A stretch of 63,702 nt of DNA from Paenibacillus lactis (GCF_017873605.1 NZ_JAGGKI010000026.1:1-63702); one strand, 5' to 3'; shown: positions 25,335 to 35,010, counted from the first letter of the stretch. Notes: generated by a model from the sequence alone, not told the origin. Numbers and translations: made by a program.

Positions 25335-25400
25335 GGCGGCTTGCTTTGTTCGGCAGCCGCCGTGTGTTAGCCTTGGCAGCGTTGCCCAAGGCTTCTTTTC
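25335..25400 (+). terminator. Double hairpin and terminator before mfd
   Basis: A first hairpin, GGCGGCT (25335-25341) with AGCCGCC (25355-25361), is followed by a terminator: AGCCTTGG (25369-25376) with CCAAGGCT (25386-25393), then TCTTTTC. It separates fin from mfd. Confidence 0.75.
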
Positions 25401-25487
25401 GGTTTTAATTTTACAACTGTCGTCTTAGCACGCAAGTGAGAACGAAATTGAATAATCCATTTCTTTTGCATAAGAGAGGTGCCCCCT

Positions 25488-28400
25488 TTGTTACAAGCAC
25501 TTATTGATGTATTTTCGAAGGATTCGGATTTCAAATCCATTGCGGCCGGCGTAGGAACCGGAATGAGGGAGCAGCTGATATCCGGGCTATCCGGATCCTC
25601 CAGGCAAATCCTCATGGCCGCGCTGCATCAGGACCAGCAGCGCCCGCTGCTCGTTGTTACGCATAATATGTTCTCAGCCCAGAAAATCGCTGATGATTTA
25701 CAGGAGGCGCTTTCACCGGATCAGGTGCTGCTCTATCCGGCAAATGAACTGGTTGCGGCGGAATCGGCCGTATCGAGCCCCGAGACTCTAGCACAGCGGA
25801 TTGATGTCCTTGTCCGCTGCGCCAGAGGCTTCCGGGGTATTGTCGTTGCGCCGTTTTCCGGTGTGCGCCGTCTGCTTCCGGCGCCGGAAGTCATGGCGGA
25901 TGCCCGAATTACGCTTCAGGACGGAGGAACACTCGAGCTGGATGCGTTCCTGAATCGGATGATCGAGATGGGCTATGAACGGGTGGAGCGCGTCGAAAGC
26001 CGCGGCGAGATGAGTGTTCGCGGCGGAATCATCGACTTCTATCCGATGACGGCGGCGATGGCGTACCGGGTTGAGCTGTTCGATGAGGACATCGATTCGA
26101 TCCGAACCTTCGACCCGGCCGATCAGCGATCGATTGATAAGGTTCGGGAGGTCGTCATTACACCGTGCAAGGAGATCATAGCCGATTCGGAGCGGCTGAA
26201 TCGTACGGCCGAGACGGTGACCCGGATGCTGGAGGCTCAGCTTGAGCGAATGACCGACCGGCAGGCCAAGCTTCGGCTGCGTGAGGAAATTCATCGGGAA
26301 GTAGAGTTGCTGCGCGAGCGAATCTATTTCCCTGAAATCTATAAATATATTTCACTGCTCTATCCGGAGAAGACGCATCTCTATGACTACATGCCGAAGG
26401 ATACGATTTTGGTGCTGGATGAGCCTGCAAGACTGCTGGAAACGGCCAAGCAGCTGGAACGGGACGAGGCGGAGTGGAACCTGCATCTGCTTCAGCACGG
26501 TAAATCGCTGCCGGATCTTCCATTATCGCTGGATACCGAGGAGCTGATCTATCAGCATCCGTACCAATGTCTGCTCATATCGATCTTCCTGCGCCAGGTT
26601 CCGAGAATGCAGCCGCAGAATATCGTTAACTTCATTACGCGCGGCATGCAGGATTTCCACGGGCAGATGAATGTATTGAAATCAGAGATGGACCGCTGGA
26701 AGAAATCCGGCGTCCAGGTCATGATGCTCGCCGGCGATGCAGAGCGCATGGAGCGTATGCGCCGGGTGCTGAATGACTATGGCATTGACGAGCCGCTGAT
26801 GTTCGAGGGCCATCTTCAAAACGGCTTCGAAATGCCGTCCGTTCATGCGGCTGTCATTACGGAGAGCGAGATGTTCTCTTCGAAGCAGCGCAAAACCCGC
26901 AAAACGACGAAAAGCATGGACAACGCCGAACGCATCAAGAGTTATACGGAGCTTAAGGTCGGCGACTATGTCGTGCATCAAAACCACGGAATCGGGAAAT
27001 ATATGGGGATCGGCACGCTCGAGATCAACGGGATTCATAAGGATTACATGCATATCCTGTATGCGGGCGGGGATAAGCTGTCCGTTCCGATCGAGCAGAT
27101 CGATCTCATTCAGAAATATGTCGGCTCCGAGGACAAGGAGCCGAAGATTTACAAGCTGGGCGGCAACGAATGGACCCGCGTAAAGAACAAGGTCCGTTCT
27201 TCCGTGCAGGATATCGCTGATGACTTGATCAAGCTGTACGCTGAGCGCCAGTCGGCTCCGGGATACGGGTTCGACAAAGATACGCCGGAGCAGCAGGAGT
27301 TTGAGGACATGTTCCCTTACGACGAAACGCCGGACCAGCTTCGCGCCATTGCGGAAATCAAGAAGGATATGGAGCAGAACCGTCCGATGGACCGGCTGCT
27401 GTGCGGAGACGTCGGCTACGGCAAAACCGAGGTGGCTGTTCGAGCGGCGTTTAAGGCGGCGATTGAAGGCAAACAGGTGGCCGTGCTGGTTCCGACGACC
27501 ATTCTGGCCCAGCAGCACTATGAAACGTTCCGCGAACGGTTCGCGAACTACCCGATCAACATTCAGGTGCTGAGCCGCTTCCGGAGCCGCAAGGAACAGA
27601 ATGAGACGATCAAGAAGGTAAAGCAGGGGGCCGTTGACATCCTGATCGGCACGCACCGGCTGCTGTCGCAGGACATCGTCTTCAAGGATCTCGGCCTCCT
27701 GATCGTGGATGAAGAGCAGCGGTTCGGCGTAACGCATAAGGAGAAGCTGAAGAAGCTGAAAACCAATGTCGATGTGCTGACCTTAACGGCAACGCCGATC
27801 CCGCGGACGCTGCATATGTCGATGCTTGGGGTAAGAGACCTGTCGGTTATTGAGACACCGCCGGAGAACCGCTTCCCCGTGCAGACGTATGTGGTGGAGC
27901 ACAGCCAGACCCTGGTCCGTGAAGCGATAGAGCGCGAGCTGGCCAGAGGCGGGCAGGTCTACTACCTGTATAACCGGGTGCAGGGCATTCATGAGATGGC
28001 CGCGCAGATTTCGATGCTTGTTCCTGAAGCAAGGGTCGGAGTAGGCCATGGGCAGATGTCCGAAACGGAGCTGGAGAAGACGATCCTGGACTTCCTGGAC
28101 GGGGAGTACGATGTGCTCGTCAGCACCAGCATCATTGAGACGGGCGTCGACATCCCGAACGTGAACACCCTGATCGTCCATGACGCGGACAAAATGGGAT
28201 TATCTCAGCTTTATCAGCTGCGCGGGCGGGTAGGACGCTCGAATCGAATCGCCTACGCTTACTTCACATACCAGCGCGATAAGGTGCTTACCGAGGTTGC
28301 GGAGAAGCGGCTTCAGTCGATTAAAGAATTTACCGAACTGGGTTCGGGCTTCAAAATCGCAATGCGCGACTTGTCGATCCGGGGCGCGGGCAATCTGCTC

Positions 28401-29015
28401 GGCGCGGAGCAGCACGGCTTTATCGCTTCGGTCGGTTTCGATCTGTACTCCCAGATGCTGGCGGAGGAAATCCAGAAGCGGAAGGTCAGCATGCTTGGCG
28501 AGACGGCTGCGCCGACCAAGGACTGGAACACCTCCATCGACCTGGGGATCGACGCGTATCTGCCGTCGGATTACATTTACGACAGTATTCAGAAGATTGA
28601 AATTTACAAAAAAGTGGCTTCCGTCACCACCATCGATGAATCGGCAGAGCTTGAGGACGAGCTGCTTGACCGCTTCGGCGAGCTGCCGCAGGCGGTAAAC
28701 AACTTGCTTGCGGTTTCCCGATTGAAAGTGTATGGTCGTACGTATGGCATCGACTCCATTACGCAGCGGGGGGACGATGTCCTGCTCCAGTTCTACGAAG
28801 GGCAGGATAAGGCAGTCAACACGGCAGCGCTTGCGCAAATTGGAAATCTGTTCGAAAGACGTGTACAATTTGAACAAGGGCCAGCCATGGTTATCCGGAT
28901 CAAAGGCAAGGGTCTTGACGATCAACAATTGCTCGAATTGCTGGAGAAGTTTCTGGAGGCTGCCAAGGAGCCATTTAACCTGAAGGGAGAACTACACAAT
29001 GCCGTCAAGAAATAA
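25488..29015 (+). CDS. mfd: Transcription-repair coupling factor
   Basis: A 1175-aa DNA translocase that removes RNA polymerase stalled at lesions and recruits UvrA. The UvrB-like N-terminus (DFKSIAAG, REQLISGLSGSSR) leads to the RNAP-interaction domain near residues 480-545 (GDYVVHQNHGIGKYMGI). The helicase motifs are CGDVGYGKTEVA (near 642), VPTTILAQQHYE, DEEQRFG and TATPIPRTL, followed by the C-terminal autoinhibitory domain. The TTG at 25488 is 6 nt from AGAGGTG; a GTG at 25479 lies inside that site. Confidence 0.96.
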   Translation: MLQALIDVFSKDSDFKSIAAGVGTGMREQLISGLSGSSRQILMAALHQDQQRPLLVVTHNMFSAQKIADDLQEALSPDQVLLYPANELVAAESAVSSPETLAQRIDVLVRCARGFRGIVVAPFSGVRRLLPAPEVMADARITLQDGGTLELDAFLNRMIEMGYERVERVESRGEMSVRGGIIDFYPMTAAMAYRVELFDEDIDSIRTFDPADQRSIDKVREVVITPCKEIIADSERLNRTAETVTRMLEAQLERMTDRQAKLRLREEIHREVELLRERIYFPEIYKYISLLYPEKTHLYDYMPKDTILVLDEPARLLETAKQLERDEAEWNLHLLQHGKSLPDLPLSLDTEELIYQHPYQCLLISIFLRQVPRMQPQNIVNFITRGMQDFHGQMNVLKSEMDRWKKSGVQVMMLAGDAERMERMRRVLNDYGIDEPLMFEGHLQNGFEMPSVHAAVITESEMFSSKQRKTRKTTKSMDNAERIKSYTELKVGDYVVHQNHGIGKYMGIGTLEINGIHKDYMHILYAGGDKLSVPIEQIDLIQKYVGSEDKEPKIYKLGGNEWTRVKNKVRSSVQDIADDLIKLYAERQSAPGYGFDKDTPEQQEFEDMFPYDETPDQLRAIAEIKKDMEQNRPMDRLLCGDVGYGKTEVAVRAAFKAAIEGKQVAVLVPTTILAQQHYETFRERFANYPINIQVLSRFRSRKEQNETIKKVKQGAVDILIGTHRLLSQDIVFKDLGLLIVDEEQRFGVTHKEKLKKLKTNVDVLTLTATPIPRTLHMSMLGVRDLSVIETPPENRFPVQTYVVEHSQTLVREAIERELARGGQVYYLYNRVQGIHEMAAQISMLVPEARVGVGHGQMSETELEKTILDFLDGEYDVLVSTSIIETGVDIPNVNTLIVHDADKMGLSQLYQLRGRVGRSNRIAYAYFTYQRDKVLTEVAEKRLQSIKEFTELGSGFKIAMRDLSIRGAGNLLGAEQHGFIASVGFDLYSQMLAEEIQKRKVSMLGETAAPTKDWNTSIDLGIDAYLPSDYIYDSIQKIEIYKKVASVTTIDESAELEDELLDRFGELPQAVNNLLAVSRLKVYGRTYGIDSITQRGDDVLLQFYEGQDKAVNTAALAQIGNLFERRVQFEQGPAMVIRIKGKGLDDQQLLELLEKFLEAAKEPFNLKGELHNAVKK

Positions 29016-30102
29016 AAGGGCATGGAAAACCTTTATCGTATCATTAACAGCCGTGCTGTCCATGTCGATGATCGCCGCTTGCGGGAAGGATGACAGCAAG
29101 GGGAATGAAGTGGATGACAGCAAAGTTATTGTCAAATATAAAGGCGGAGAGTTGACCGCGAAAGAATTCGATCTCGAGCAGCGGATGATTCAGTTCATGT
29201 CGCCGGAGTACGCACAATTCCTGCAGATGGACGAATTCAAGGAGTATTTGGCGAAGCAGGGAGTCGCTTATGAGTACCTGTACGCCAAAGCGGATGACAA
29301 AGCCAAGGAAGCTGCCGGGAAGCAGGCGGATGAACTGCTGAAGAGCAACAAGAGCGCGATGGGAGAAGAGAATTACAAGAAAGCGCTGGAAGCCCAGAAG
29401 CTGACCGAGGAGGATGTAAGAAATTACATGCTTCGCATTATGACGGTCGTGGAATACGAGAAGAGCCAGGTAACCGAGGACGATATGAAGAAGGATTTCG
29501 AGGCGAACAAGCAGGATTATACCAAAGTCAGCGTTCGTCACGTCCTCGTCGGCTTCCAGGATCCGGAAGGCAAGGAAAGACCGGAGGGCGAGGCGCTCAA
29601 GATTGCGAAGGAAGTGCAGTCCAAGCTGAATAAAGGCGAGGATTTCGCTGCAATCGCCAAGGAATACTCCGAGGATCCGGGCTCCAAGGACAAGGGCGGC
29701 TTGTATGAGAATGAGCCGGCTGGCCGATGGGTTCCCGAATTCAAGGAGAAGGCCCTGTCCCTTGAGCTGAACAAAATCAGCGATCCTGTGGAGACCAGCT
29801 ACGGCTACCACATCATGAAGGTCGAGAAGCGGGAAGAAGTAACGTATGACAAGCTAACCGCCGAGGAGAAGGAAGGCATTCAGAACAAGCTGGCTTCAGG
29901 CAAAATCGATAATTTTATGCAGAATGAGCTCAGTGGTTTGATCGAGAGCATGAACCTGCCGAAGAGCGAGAACGCCGGGGACAAGCCTGCTGAAGAGAAG
30001 CCTGCGGAGGGCGGCGATGCAACGAAGCCTGCCGAAGGCAGCGATGCGCCGGCTGGTGGCGAGAAGGCACCGGCTGCCGGTACTGGAGACAGCGGGAAGT
30101 AG
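28999..30102 (+). CDS. PrsA-like lipoprotein peptidyl-prolyl isomerase
   Basis: A 367-aa extracytoplasmic foldase. The N-terminal signal peptide ends in the lipobox MIAAC (Cys about residue 28). A helical SurA_N-like chaperone region follows, then a PpiC parvulin domain (about residues 170-270: VSVRHVLVGFQDPEGK, GEDFAAIAKEYSEDPGSKDKGG, YGYHIMKVE). The last 45 residues are a Pro/Ala/Glu/Lys/Gly-rich tail, probably a flexible wall spacer. It overlaps mfd by 17 nt. B. subtilis has no such gene here. Confidence 0.92.
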   Translation: MPSRNKRAWKTFIVSLTAVLSMSMIAACGKDDSKGNEVDDSKVIVKYKGGELTAKEFDLEQRMIQFMSPEYAQFLQMDEFKEYLAKQGVAYEYLYAKADDKAKEAAGKQADELLKSNKSAMGEENYKKALEAQKLTEEDVRNYMLRIMTVVEYEKSQVTEDDMKKDFEANKQDYTKVSVRHVLVGFQDPEGKERPEGEALKIAKEVQSKLNKGEDFAAIAKEYSEDPGSKDKGGLYENEPAGRWVPEFKEKALSLELNKISDPVETSYGYHIMKVEKREEVTYDKLTAEEKEGIQNKLASGKIDNFMQNELSGLIESMNLPKSENAGDKPAEEKPAEGGDATKPAEGSDAPAGGEKAPAAGTGDSGK

Positions 30103-30251
30103 TCTGAAGCTTTGGCCTGCGCCAGCGTCTTTATAATGCCAGCTCCGCTGCTGGTACGGGGGGCCTGGCTTTCCAAGGTCGATTTCCTCATGACCATGCA
30201 GGAAGGAGCGCGGGCTATCGCGTTCGCAAAGTGAAAACCGGGCTGAATTTG

Positions 30252-30290
30252 AATCCATAACGTGTGAAATGACACGTTATGGATTTTTTT
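30252..30290 (+). terminator. Intrinsic terminator after the prsA-like gene
   Basis: AATCCATAACGTGT (30252-30265), loop GAAATG, ACACGTTATGGATT (30272-30285), more T residues: a 14-bp perfect stem. The gap from 30103 to 30251 and from 30291 to 30485 holds no other supported gene; no clear promoter for spoVT was found. Confidence 0.95.
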
Positions 30291-30485
30291 CCCCGAAAAA
30301 CGATAATCTTCACTTTATTTTTATTATGGATTTCGCAACCAATGCAGGGTTGATGATGTATAAGGATTTGGGAATGGATGAATACTATGGTCAGACAATT
30401 AACTCTTATACACCTGGGGACATCCTCTTCCCGTAAGGAAACAGTAGTTGAAAAATCTTCTTATGAAAGTGGGGCAACAAGTGAC

Positions 30486-31028
30486 ATGAAAGCTACTGGT
30501 ATCGTCCGCCGTATCGATGACCTCGGGCGCGTGGTCATCCCGAAAGAAATTCGACGCACATTACGGATTCGCGAAGGTGATCCGCTGGAAATTTTCGTAG
30601 ATCGGGATGGAGAAGTCATTCTGAAGAAATATTCGCCAATCGGCGAGCTTGGCGATTTTGCGAAGGAATACGCGGAATCCCTATACGAAAGCACGGGCCA
30701 CATTACGATTATTTCGGATCGTGACTCCTTTATCGCCGTAGCCGGCGGCTCCAAGAAGGAATATTTGGACAAGCCGATCGGCAATTTGCTGGAAAATTGC
30801 ATGGAAAACCGCAAGACCGTTCTCGAAAGCAACAGCGGAACGTATGAGATCAGCAAGGATAATCCGGAGACGCTGTCGGCTTTCGTAGCCGCGCCGATCA
30901 TTGCAGGCGGTGACCCGATCGGGAGCGTCGTGCTGCTGAATAAGGACGAATCCGTCAACATGGGCGAGATGGAAGTGAAAATGGCTGAGACGGCCGCAGG
31001 CTTCCTCGGAAAGCAAATGGAGCAGTAA
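30486..31028 (+). CDS. spoVT: Stage V sporulation protein T (SpoVT)
   Basis: A 180-aa regulator of late forespore (sigma-G) genes. The N-terminal AbrB-like swapped hairpin is MKATGIVRRIDDLGRVVIPKEIRRTLRI, and a GAF-like domain follows (about residues 55-178). The ATG at 30486 gives the family N-terminus; the frame is open to 30378 with no better site. It lies after mfd as in B. subtilis, apart from the inserted prsA-like gene. Confidence 0.96.
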   Translation: MKATGIVRRIDDLGRVVIPKEIRRTLRIREGDPLEIFVDRDGEVILKKYSPIGELGDFAKEYAESLYESTGHITIISDRDSFIAVAGGSKKEYLDKPIGNLLENCMENRKTVLESNSGTYEISKDNPETLSAFVAAPIIAGGDPIGSVVLLNKDESVNMGEMEVKMAETAAGFLGKQMEQ

Positions 31029-31060
31029 GACAACAGATGGACAGCCTTAGGGCTGGATTT

Positions 31061-31113
31061 GACTCCCGCTGAACTTGGATCCTTGCGGTCTATAGGGAAG
31101 CCGGGAGTTTTTT
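31061..31113 (+). terminator. Probable terminator after spoVT
   Basis: ACTCCCG (31062-31068) pairs with CGGGAGT (31102-31108) across a loop of about 33 nt, followed by TTTTTT. Confidence 0.65.
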
Positions 31114-31266
31114 GATGTCAAGCCAGCGAGGCCTTACGAAGGATGTAACCCGTAAATTTTGTGCCCAGCCTGATTCCGCGGTTATAATGGGGGTACACGT
31201 TCAAACATCGGGCATGTCGCCACGGTGCGAAGAACCCTAAGATAAGCGTGGGATTGGAATACGGAT

Positions 31267-32946
31267 ATGAAACCAGAAGAGACAGGCTCCAGGCTGCTGA
31301 AGGGAGCCTTCATCCTTAGTGCCGCAGCGATGCTGTCGAAGCTGATCGGCACGTTGCAAAAAATACCGCTGCAGAATATGGGCGGGGATGCCGTGTTCGG
31401 CATCTATAACACGGTCTACCCCTTCTACATGATGATGATTACGCTGGCGGTTCTCGGTTTTCCGGCTGCCGTCTCCAAGTTTGTGGCTGAATACGAAGCC
31501 GAGGGCCGAAGCGGGGACAGCCGCCGGCTGCTGCGCATCTCTTCGGTGACGCTCGTGCTGTTCGGGCTGGTGCTCGGTCTTGTCATGTACGCCGCAGCTC
31601 CCTGGCTCGGACAAGCGATTGGCAGCGGGCAGGTGGTGCCGGCAATTCGGGCAGGCGCCTTGGCGCTGGCCTTCGTGCCTTGGATGTCGGTGCTGCGCGG
31701 ATATTTTCAGGGCCTGCACAATATGGTGCCGACGGCCGTATCCCAGATCGTGGAGCAGTCGGTCCGGGTAGCCGTCATGATCGTGCTGCTGCTGTATCTT
31801 ATCGAAGCCGGAGCATCGCCGGATCGAATCGCGGCGGGAGCGCTTCTGGGATCGGCGGCCGGAGGGGCAGCAGGTCTCCTCGTCATGGGCTGGTATTGGC
31901 GGAGGCATGGAAGCAGCCGCGGCGGACGTATAGAAAAGCCGCTTATGCCCCCTGTCAAGCGGCAAGATGTGAAGGATTCCGGCTTGCATGCCGATGTAAA
32001 CAAGGAGGGAGCGGGCGTTCTTCTCCGCCGTCTGCTCGCATACGGCATCCCGGTGTGCCTCAGCCTGCTGGCCGTCCCGCTAATCGGATTGGTCGATACG
32101 TTTACTGTGCCGCGGCTGCTTAGTATGACCGGGCTGCCGGATGAGGCAGCGATGGCCGAATTCGGGATTTACAACCGGGGGCTGCCGCTGGTGCAGCTGG
32201 TAACCATGCTGGCCACGTCCTTGTCCGTGCTGTTTATACCGGCGCTGGCCGAAGCCAAGTTCCGCGGCGAACGAGAACGGGTGGCCAGCCAGACCGGGAT
32301 GGCGCTCCGCTGGTTCTGGCTGATCGGGATGAGCGCGTCCATCGGGCTCGCGGTGCTGGCCAAGCCGATTAACGTCATGCTGTACGAAGACGCCGCAGGC
32401 ACCGTAACGATGCAGGTCATTGCGTTTACGGCAGCCGGCGGCACGATGAGCACGATCACGGCAGCTCTGCTGCAGGGCGTCGGCATCGTTAAGGCGCCGG
32501 CCCTGCACCTGCTTGCCGCTGCGGCGCTGAAGCTCCTGCTCAACCTGCTGCTGGTGCCGCAGCTTGGCATAACGGGCGCCGCCATCGCGGGCGTGGCGGC
32601 GCACTTGGCTGCAGCAGCGCTGAACCTCGCGCTGCTCTCGCGAAGCGCCCGCTTCACCGCGGGTGCGGGCGCGGCCATGGCGAGGACGCTTGCGGTCCTC
32701 GCCGCCGTGGCGCTGGCCGCCTGGTGCGCGCAAGCGGCGGCCGGCGCCATGCTCGGGGCGGCCGGCGTGGCGCCAGGCCGCCTTACCGACGCCGCCGCAG
32801 CGCTTGGCGGCGTGCTTGCGGGAGGCGGCGCGTTCCTTGCCGCCGCCGCTTGGACGAAGCTCCTCACAGCGTCGGAGCTTCGGATGCTGCCGAAGGTCGG
32901 CGGGCCGCTGGCAGCCCTCTTAAAGGCGCTGCGCCTGCTGCGCTAA
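31267..32946 (+). CDS. Polysaccharide/lipid flippase, SpoVB/YabM (MOP/MATE) family
   Basis: A 559-aa membrane protein with about 14 hydrophobic segments. The N-terminus LLKGAFILSAAAMLSKLIGTLQKIPLQNMGG is typical of SpoVB/YabM-type MOP exporters, which move lipid-linked sugars or peptidoglycan precursors across the membrane. The exact cargo cannot be told. A hydrophilic loop sits near residues 220-250. The last 130 residues are very Ala-rich and the DNA there is markedly GC-richer than its neighbours. yabM occupies this slot in B. subtilis. Confidence 0.9.
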   Translation: MKPEETGSRLLKGAFILSAAAMLSKLIGTLQKIPLQNMGGDAVFGIYNTVYPFYMMMITLAVLGFPAAVSKFVAEYEAEGRSGDSRRLLRISSVTLVLFGLVLGLVMYAAAPWLGQAIGSGQVVPAIRAGALALAFVPWMSVLRGYFQGLHNMVPTAVSQIVEQSVRVAVMIVLLLYLIEAGASPDRIAAGALLGSAAGGAAGLLVMGWYWRRHGSSRGGRIEKPLMPPVKRQDVKDSGLHADVNKEGAGVLLRRLLAYGIPVCLSLLAVPLIGLVDTFTVPRLLSMTGLPDEAAMAEFGIYNRGLPLVQLVTMLATSLSVLFIPALAEAKFRGERERVASQTGMALRWFWLIGMSASIGLAVLAKPINVMLYEDAAGTVTMQVIAFTAAGGTMSTITAALLQGVGIVKAPALHLLAAAALKLLLNLLLVPQLGITGAAIAGVAAHLAAAALNLALLSRSARFTAGAGAAMARTLAVLAAVALAAWCAQAAAGAMLGAAGVAPGRLTDAAAALGGVLAGGGAFLAAAAWTKLLTASELRMLPKVGGPLAALLKALRLLR

Positions 32947-33062
32947 ACGAATGAATGCATGCAGGGGCCCCGCGTGAGATGTTTGATCTGGTGTGATATA
33001 GTAGTGTACGATATAACGAAGTCTGGGAACGCCCCGGGCGAAGAGCGAAAGGAAGTTACCCT

Positions 33063-34571
33063 ATGAGTGCAGCTATTACGGTGGTCGGCCTCGGCTCCGG
33101 GAATCCGGACCGGTTAACCGTCGGCATCCTGAAAACCATGCAGCAGGCGTCCAAGGTTTATGTGCGCACGATGTCCCATCCCGTGATCGAGGCGCTGGGC
33201 GGGCTGGGCATCCAAGCGGAGTCGTTTGACCATGTCTATGAAGCCCATGACTCCTTCCCGGAGGTGTACGAGTCCATTGCATCCGCGCTGATGAATTTGG
33301 CGAAAGCCGCGGAGGATGACCGCGGGATCGTGTACGCCGTTCCCGGACACCCCATGGTGGCGGAGGCGACGGTCCGGCTGCTGCGGGAACGCTGCCCGGA
33401 GCAGCAGGTGAGCCTTTCCGTGCTCGGGGGGGAGAGCTTCCTGGACGAGGCGTTCGTGCGGCTCGGGTTCGATCCGATCGAAGGCTTTCAGCTGCTGGAT
33501 GCGGCTGAGCTTCGAAGCGACGTCATTCAGCCCCAGCTTCACACCTTGATCGGCCAGGTGTATGATATGTTTACGGCTTCCGAGGTCAAGCTCGCGCTGA
33601 TGGAGCTGTACCCTGATGATTACCCGGTCGTCGTGGGACACGCGCTCGGCGTCGAGGGAGAAGAGGAAATTCGTCACGTTCCGCTGTATGAGCTGGATCG
33701 GATCGACGGATACGGAAATCTGTCGCTGGTCTATGTTCCGCGAAGCGATGATCCGTCGCTTCGTCAGCGCACGTTCTCCCGCCTGCATGAAATTGTCGGC
33801 ATCCTTCGGAGTCCCGAAGGCTGTCCGTGGGACAGGGAGCAGACCCACGAGTCCATACGCAAAAATCTGATCGAGGAAACCTACGAGGTGCTCGAGACGA
33901 TTGACGAGGACGATCCGGAGCATATGCAGGAGGAGCTGGGCGATCTGCTGCTGCAGATTATGCTGCATTCCCAGATGGAGGAGGAGCTCGGCACCTTTAC
34001 CGTGTACGATGTCATTCAAGGCTTGAACGACAAGCTCATTTTCCGCCATCCGCATGTGTTCGGCGAGAGCAGCGCCAACGATGCGGAATCCGCGCTTCGA
34101 AACTGGGAGCAGATGAAGGCGGAGGAGAAGCGCCGCAAGGGGCAGCGGCCGGATCAGGCTTCGGCGCTTGATGGAATTCCACGGGATCTGCCGGCGCTGA
34201 TGAAGGCCTATAAGCTTCAGAAGAAGGCGTCCAAGGTTGGCTTTGATTGGGACAGCATCGAAGGCGTATTCGAGAAGATTGAGGAAGAGCTCCGGGAGCT
34301 GCGCCAGGCGGTAGCGGATGGCCAGAGCGCGGATGATGCGGCCTTGGAGCTGGGAGATCTGCTGTTCGCGGTCTCGAATGCGGCCAGATTTATCGGGGCG
34401 GACCCGGAAGAAGCGCTCTCGAGAACGAACCGCAAATTCTATCGTCGCTTCCGCTACATAGAAGAGCAGCTCGCCGCCCAGGGAAAAGCTCTTTCAGACA
34501 GCACGCTGGATGAGATGGAGACCCTTTGGCAGGAAGCGAAGACTCGGGCAGAAAGCACCGACGGCCGGTAA
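33063..34571 (+). CDS. mazG: MazG nucleotide pyrophosphohydrolase with N-terminal methylase-like domain (YabN)
   Basis: A 502-aa fusion. Residues 1 to about 220 form a tetrapyrrole-methylase-like domain (TVVGLGSGNPDRLTVG, VYAVPGHPMVAEATV). From about 245 come MazG domains (LRSPEGCPWDREQTHESIRKNLIEETYEVLE, then EELGDLLLQIMLHSQ and a second copy with ALELGDLLFAVSNAAR). MazG hydrolyses non-canonical NTPs to NMPs. The methylase half has no proven activity. The order yabM-yabN is as in B. subtilis. Confidence 0.94.
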   Translation: MSAAITVVGLGSGNPDRLTVGILKTMQQASKVYVRTMSHPVIEALGGLGIQAESFDHVYEAHDSFPEVYESIASALMNLAKAAEDDRGIVYAVPGHPMVAEATVRLLRERCPEQQVSLSVLGGESFLDEAFVRLGFDPIEGFQLLDAAELRSDVIQPQLHTLIGQVYDMFTASEVKLALMELYPDDYPVVVGHALGVEGEEEIRHVPLYELDRIDGYGNLSLVYVPRSDDPSLRQRTFSRLHEIVGILRSPEGCPWDREQTHESIRKNLIEETYEVLETIDEDDPEHMQEELGDLLLQIMLHSQMEEELGTFTVYDVIQGLNDKLIFRHPHVFGESSANDAESALRNWEQMKAEEKRRKGQRPDQASALDGIPRDLPALMKAYKLQKKASKVGFDWDSIEGVFEKIEEELRELRQAVADGQSADDAALELGDLLFAVSNAARFIGADPEEALSRTNRKFYRRFRYIEEQLAAQGKALSDSTLDEMETLWQEAKTRAESTDGR

Positions 34572-34604
34572 TGCGGGCATTTTTTCCGCAAAAAAATAAA
34601 AAAA

Positions 34605-34699
34605 TACGGTAGTCCGGCAGGAATTCCGTAAATCATCCAGAATAATCTTTTATGGTGAAATCTTGCTACTTTCGCAAGGCGGTTTAACCGACTACCGTA
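34605..34699 (+). ncRNA. Candidate structured leader RNA before the HU gene
   Basis: TACGGTAGTC (34605-34614) and GACTACCGTA (34690-34699) form a perfect 10-bp closing stem. Inside are CTTGC/GCAAG (34662-34678), a weaker CATC/GGTG pairing and a competing CGGT/ACCG hairpin (34680-34690). The 5' arm can also pair with CCGTA at 34626-34630, giving an alternative fold. The 3' arm ends about 20 nt before the HU ribosome site. I match it to no known RNA class. Confidence 0.45.
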
Positions 34700-34737
34700 A
34701 ATCTTATATTTTTCTGATAATTGGGAGGATTTAATTC

Positions 34738-35010
34738 ATGAACAAAACAGATTTGATCAACAACATTTCCAACAAAAGCGGTTTGACTAAGAAGGACGTA
34801 GAGAACGTTCTTAACGGGTTCCTTGGCGAAATCACAGACGCCTTGGCTAATGGAGATAAAGTTCAATTGATCGGCTTCGGCACATTCGAAACCCGCAAGC
34901 GCGCAGGCCGTACGGGCCGTAACCCGCAAACAGGCAACACGATCGAAATTCCGGAATCGAACGTTCCTGCATTCAAAGCAGGCAACAAGCTTAAAGAAGC
35001 TGTAAAATAA
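34738..35010 (+). CDS. hup: DNA-binding protein HU
   Basis: A 90-aa nucleoid protein. The full HU fold is visible: MNKTDLINNISNKSGLTKKDVENVL dimer helices, GFGTFETRKRAGRTGRNPQTG with the DNA-intercalating arm, and the VPAFKAGNKLKEAV C-terminus. GGGAGGA precedes the ATG. The stop shares one base with the rqcP start (TAATG), so the two genes are translationally linked. In B. subtilis hbs lies elsewhere. Confidence 0.97.
   Translation: MNKTDLINNISNKSGLTKKDVENVLNGFLGEITDALANGDKVQLIGFGTFETRKRAGRTGRNPQTGNTIEIPESNVPAFKAGNKLKEAVK

Noticed and set aside
26682..27737. 351-codon minus-strand frame opposite mfd
   Set aside because: A shadow of the mfd helicase region with no independent support.
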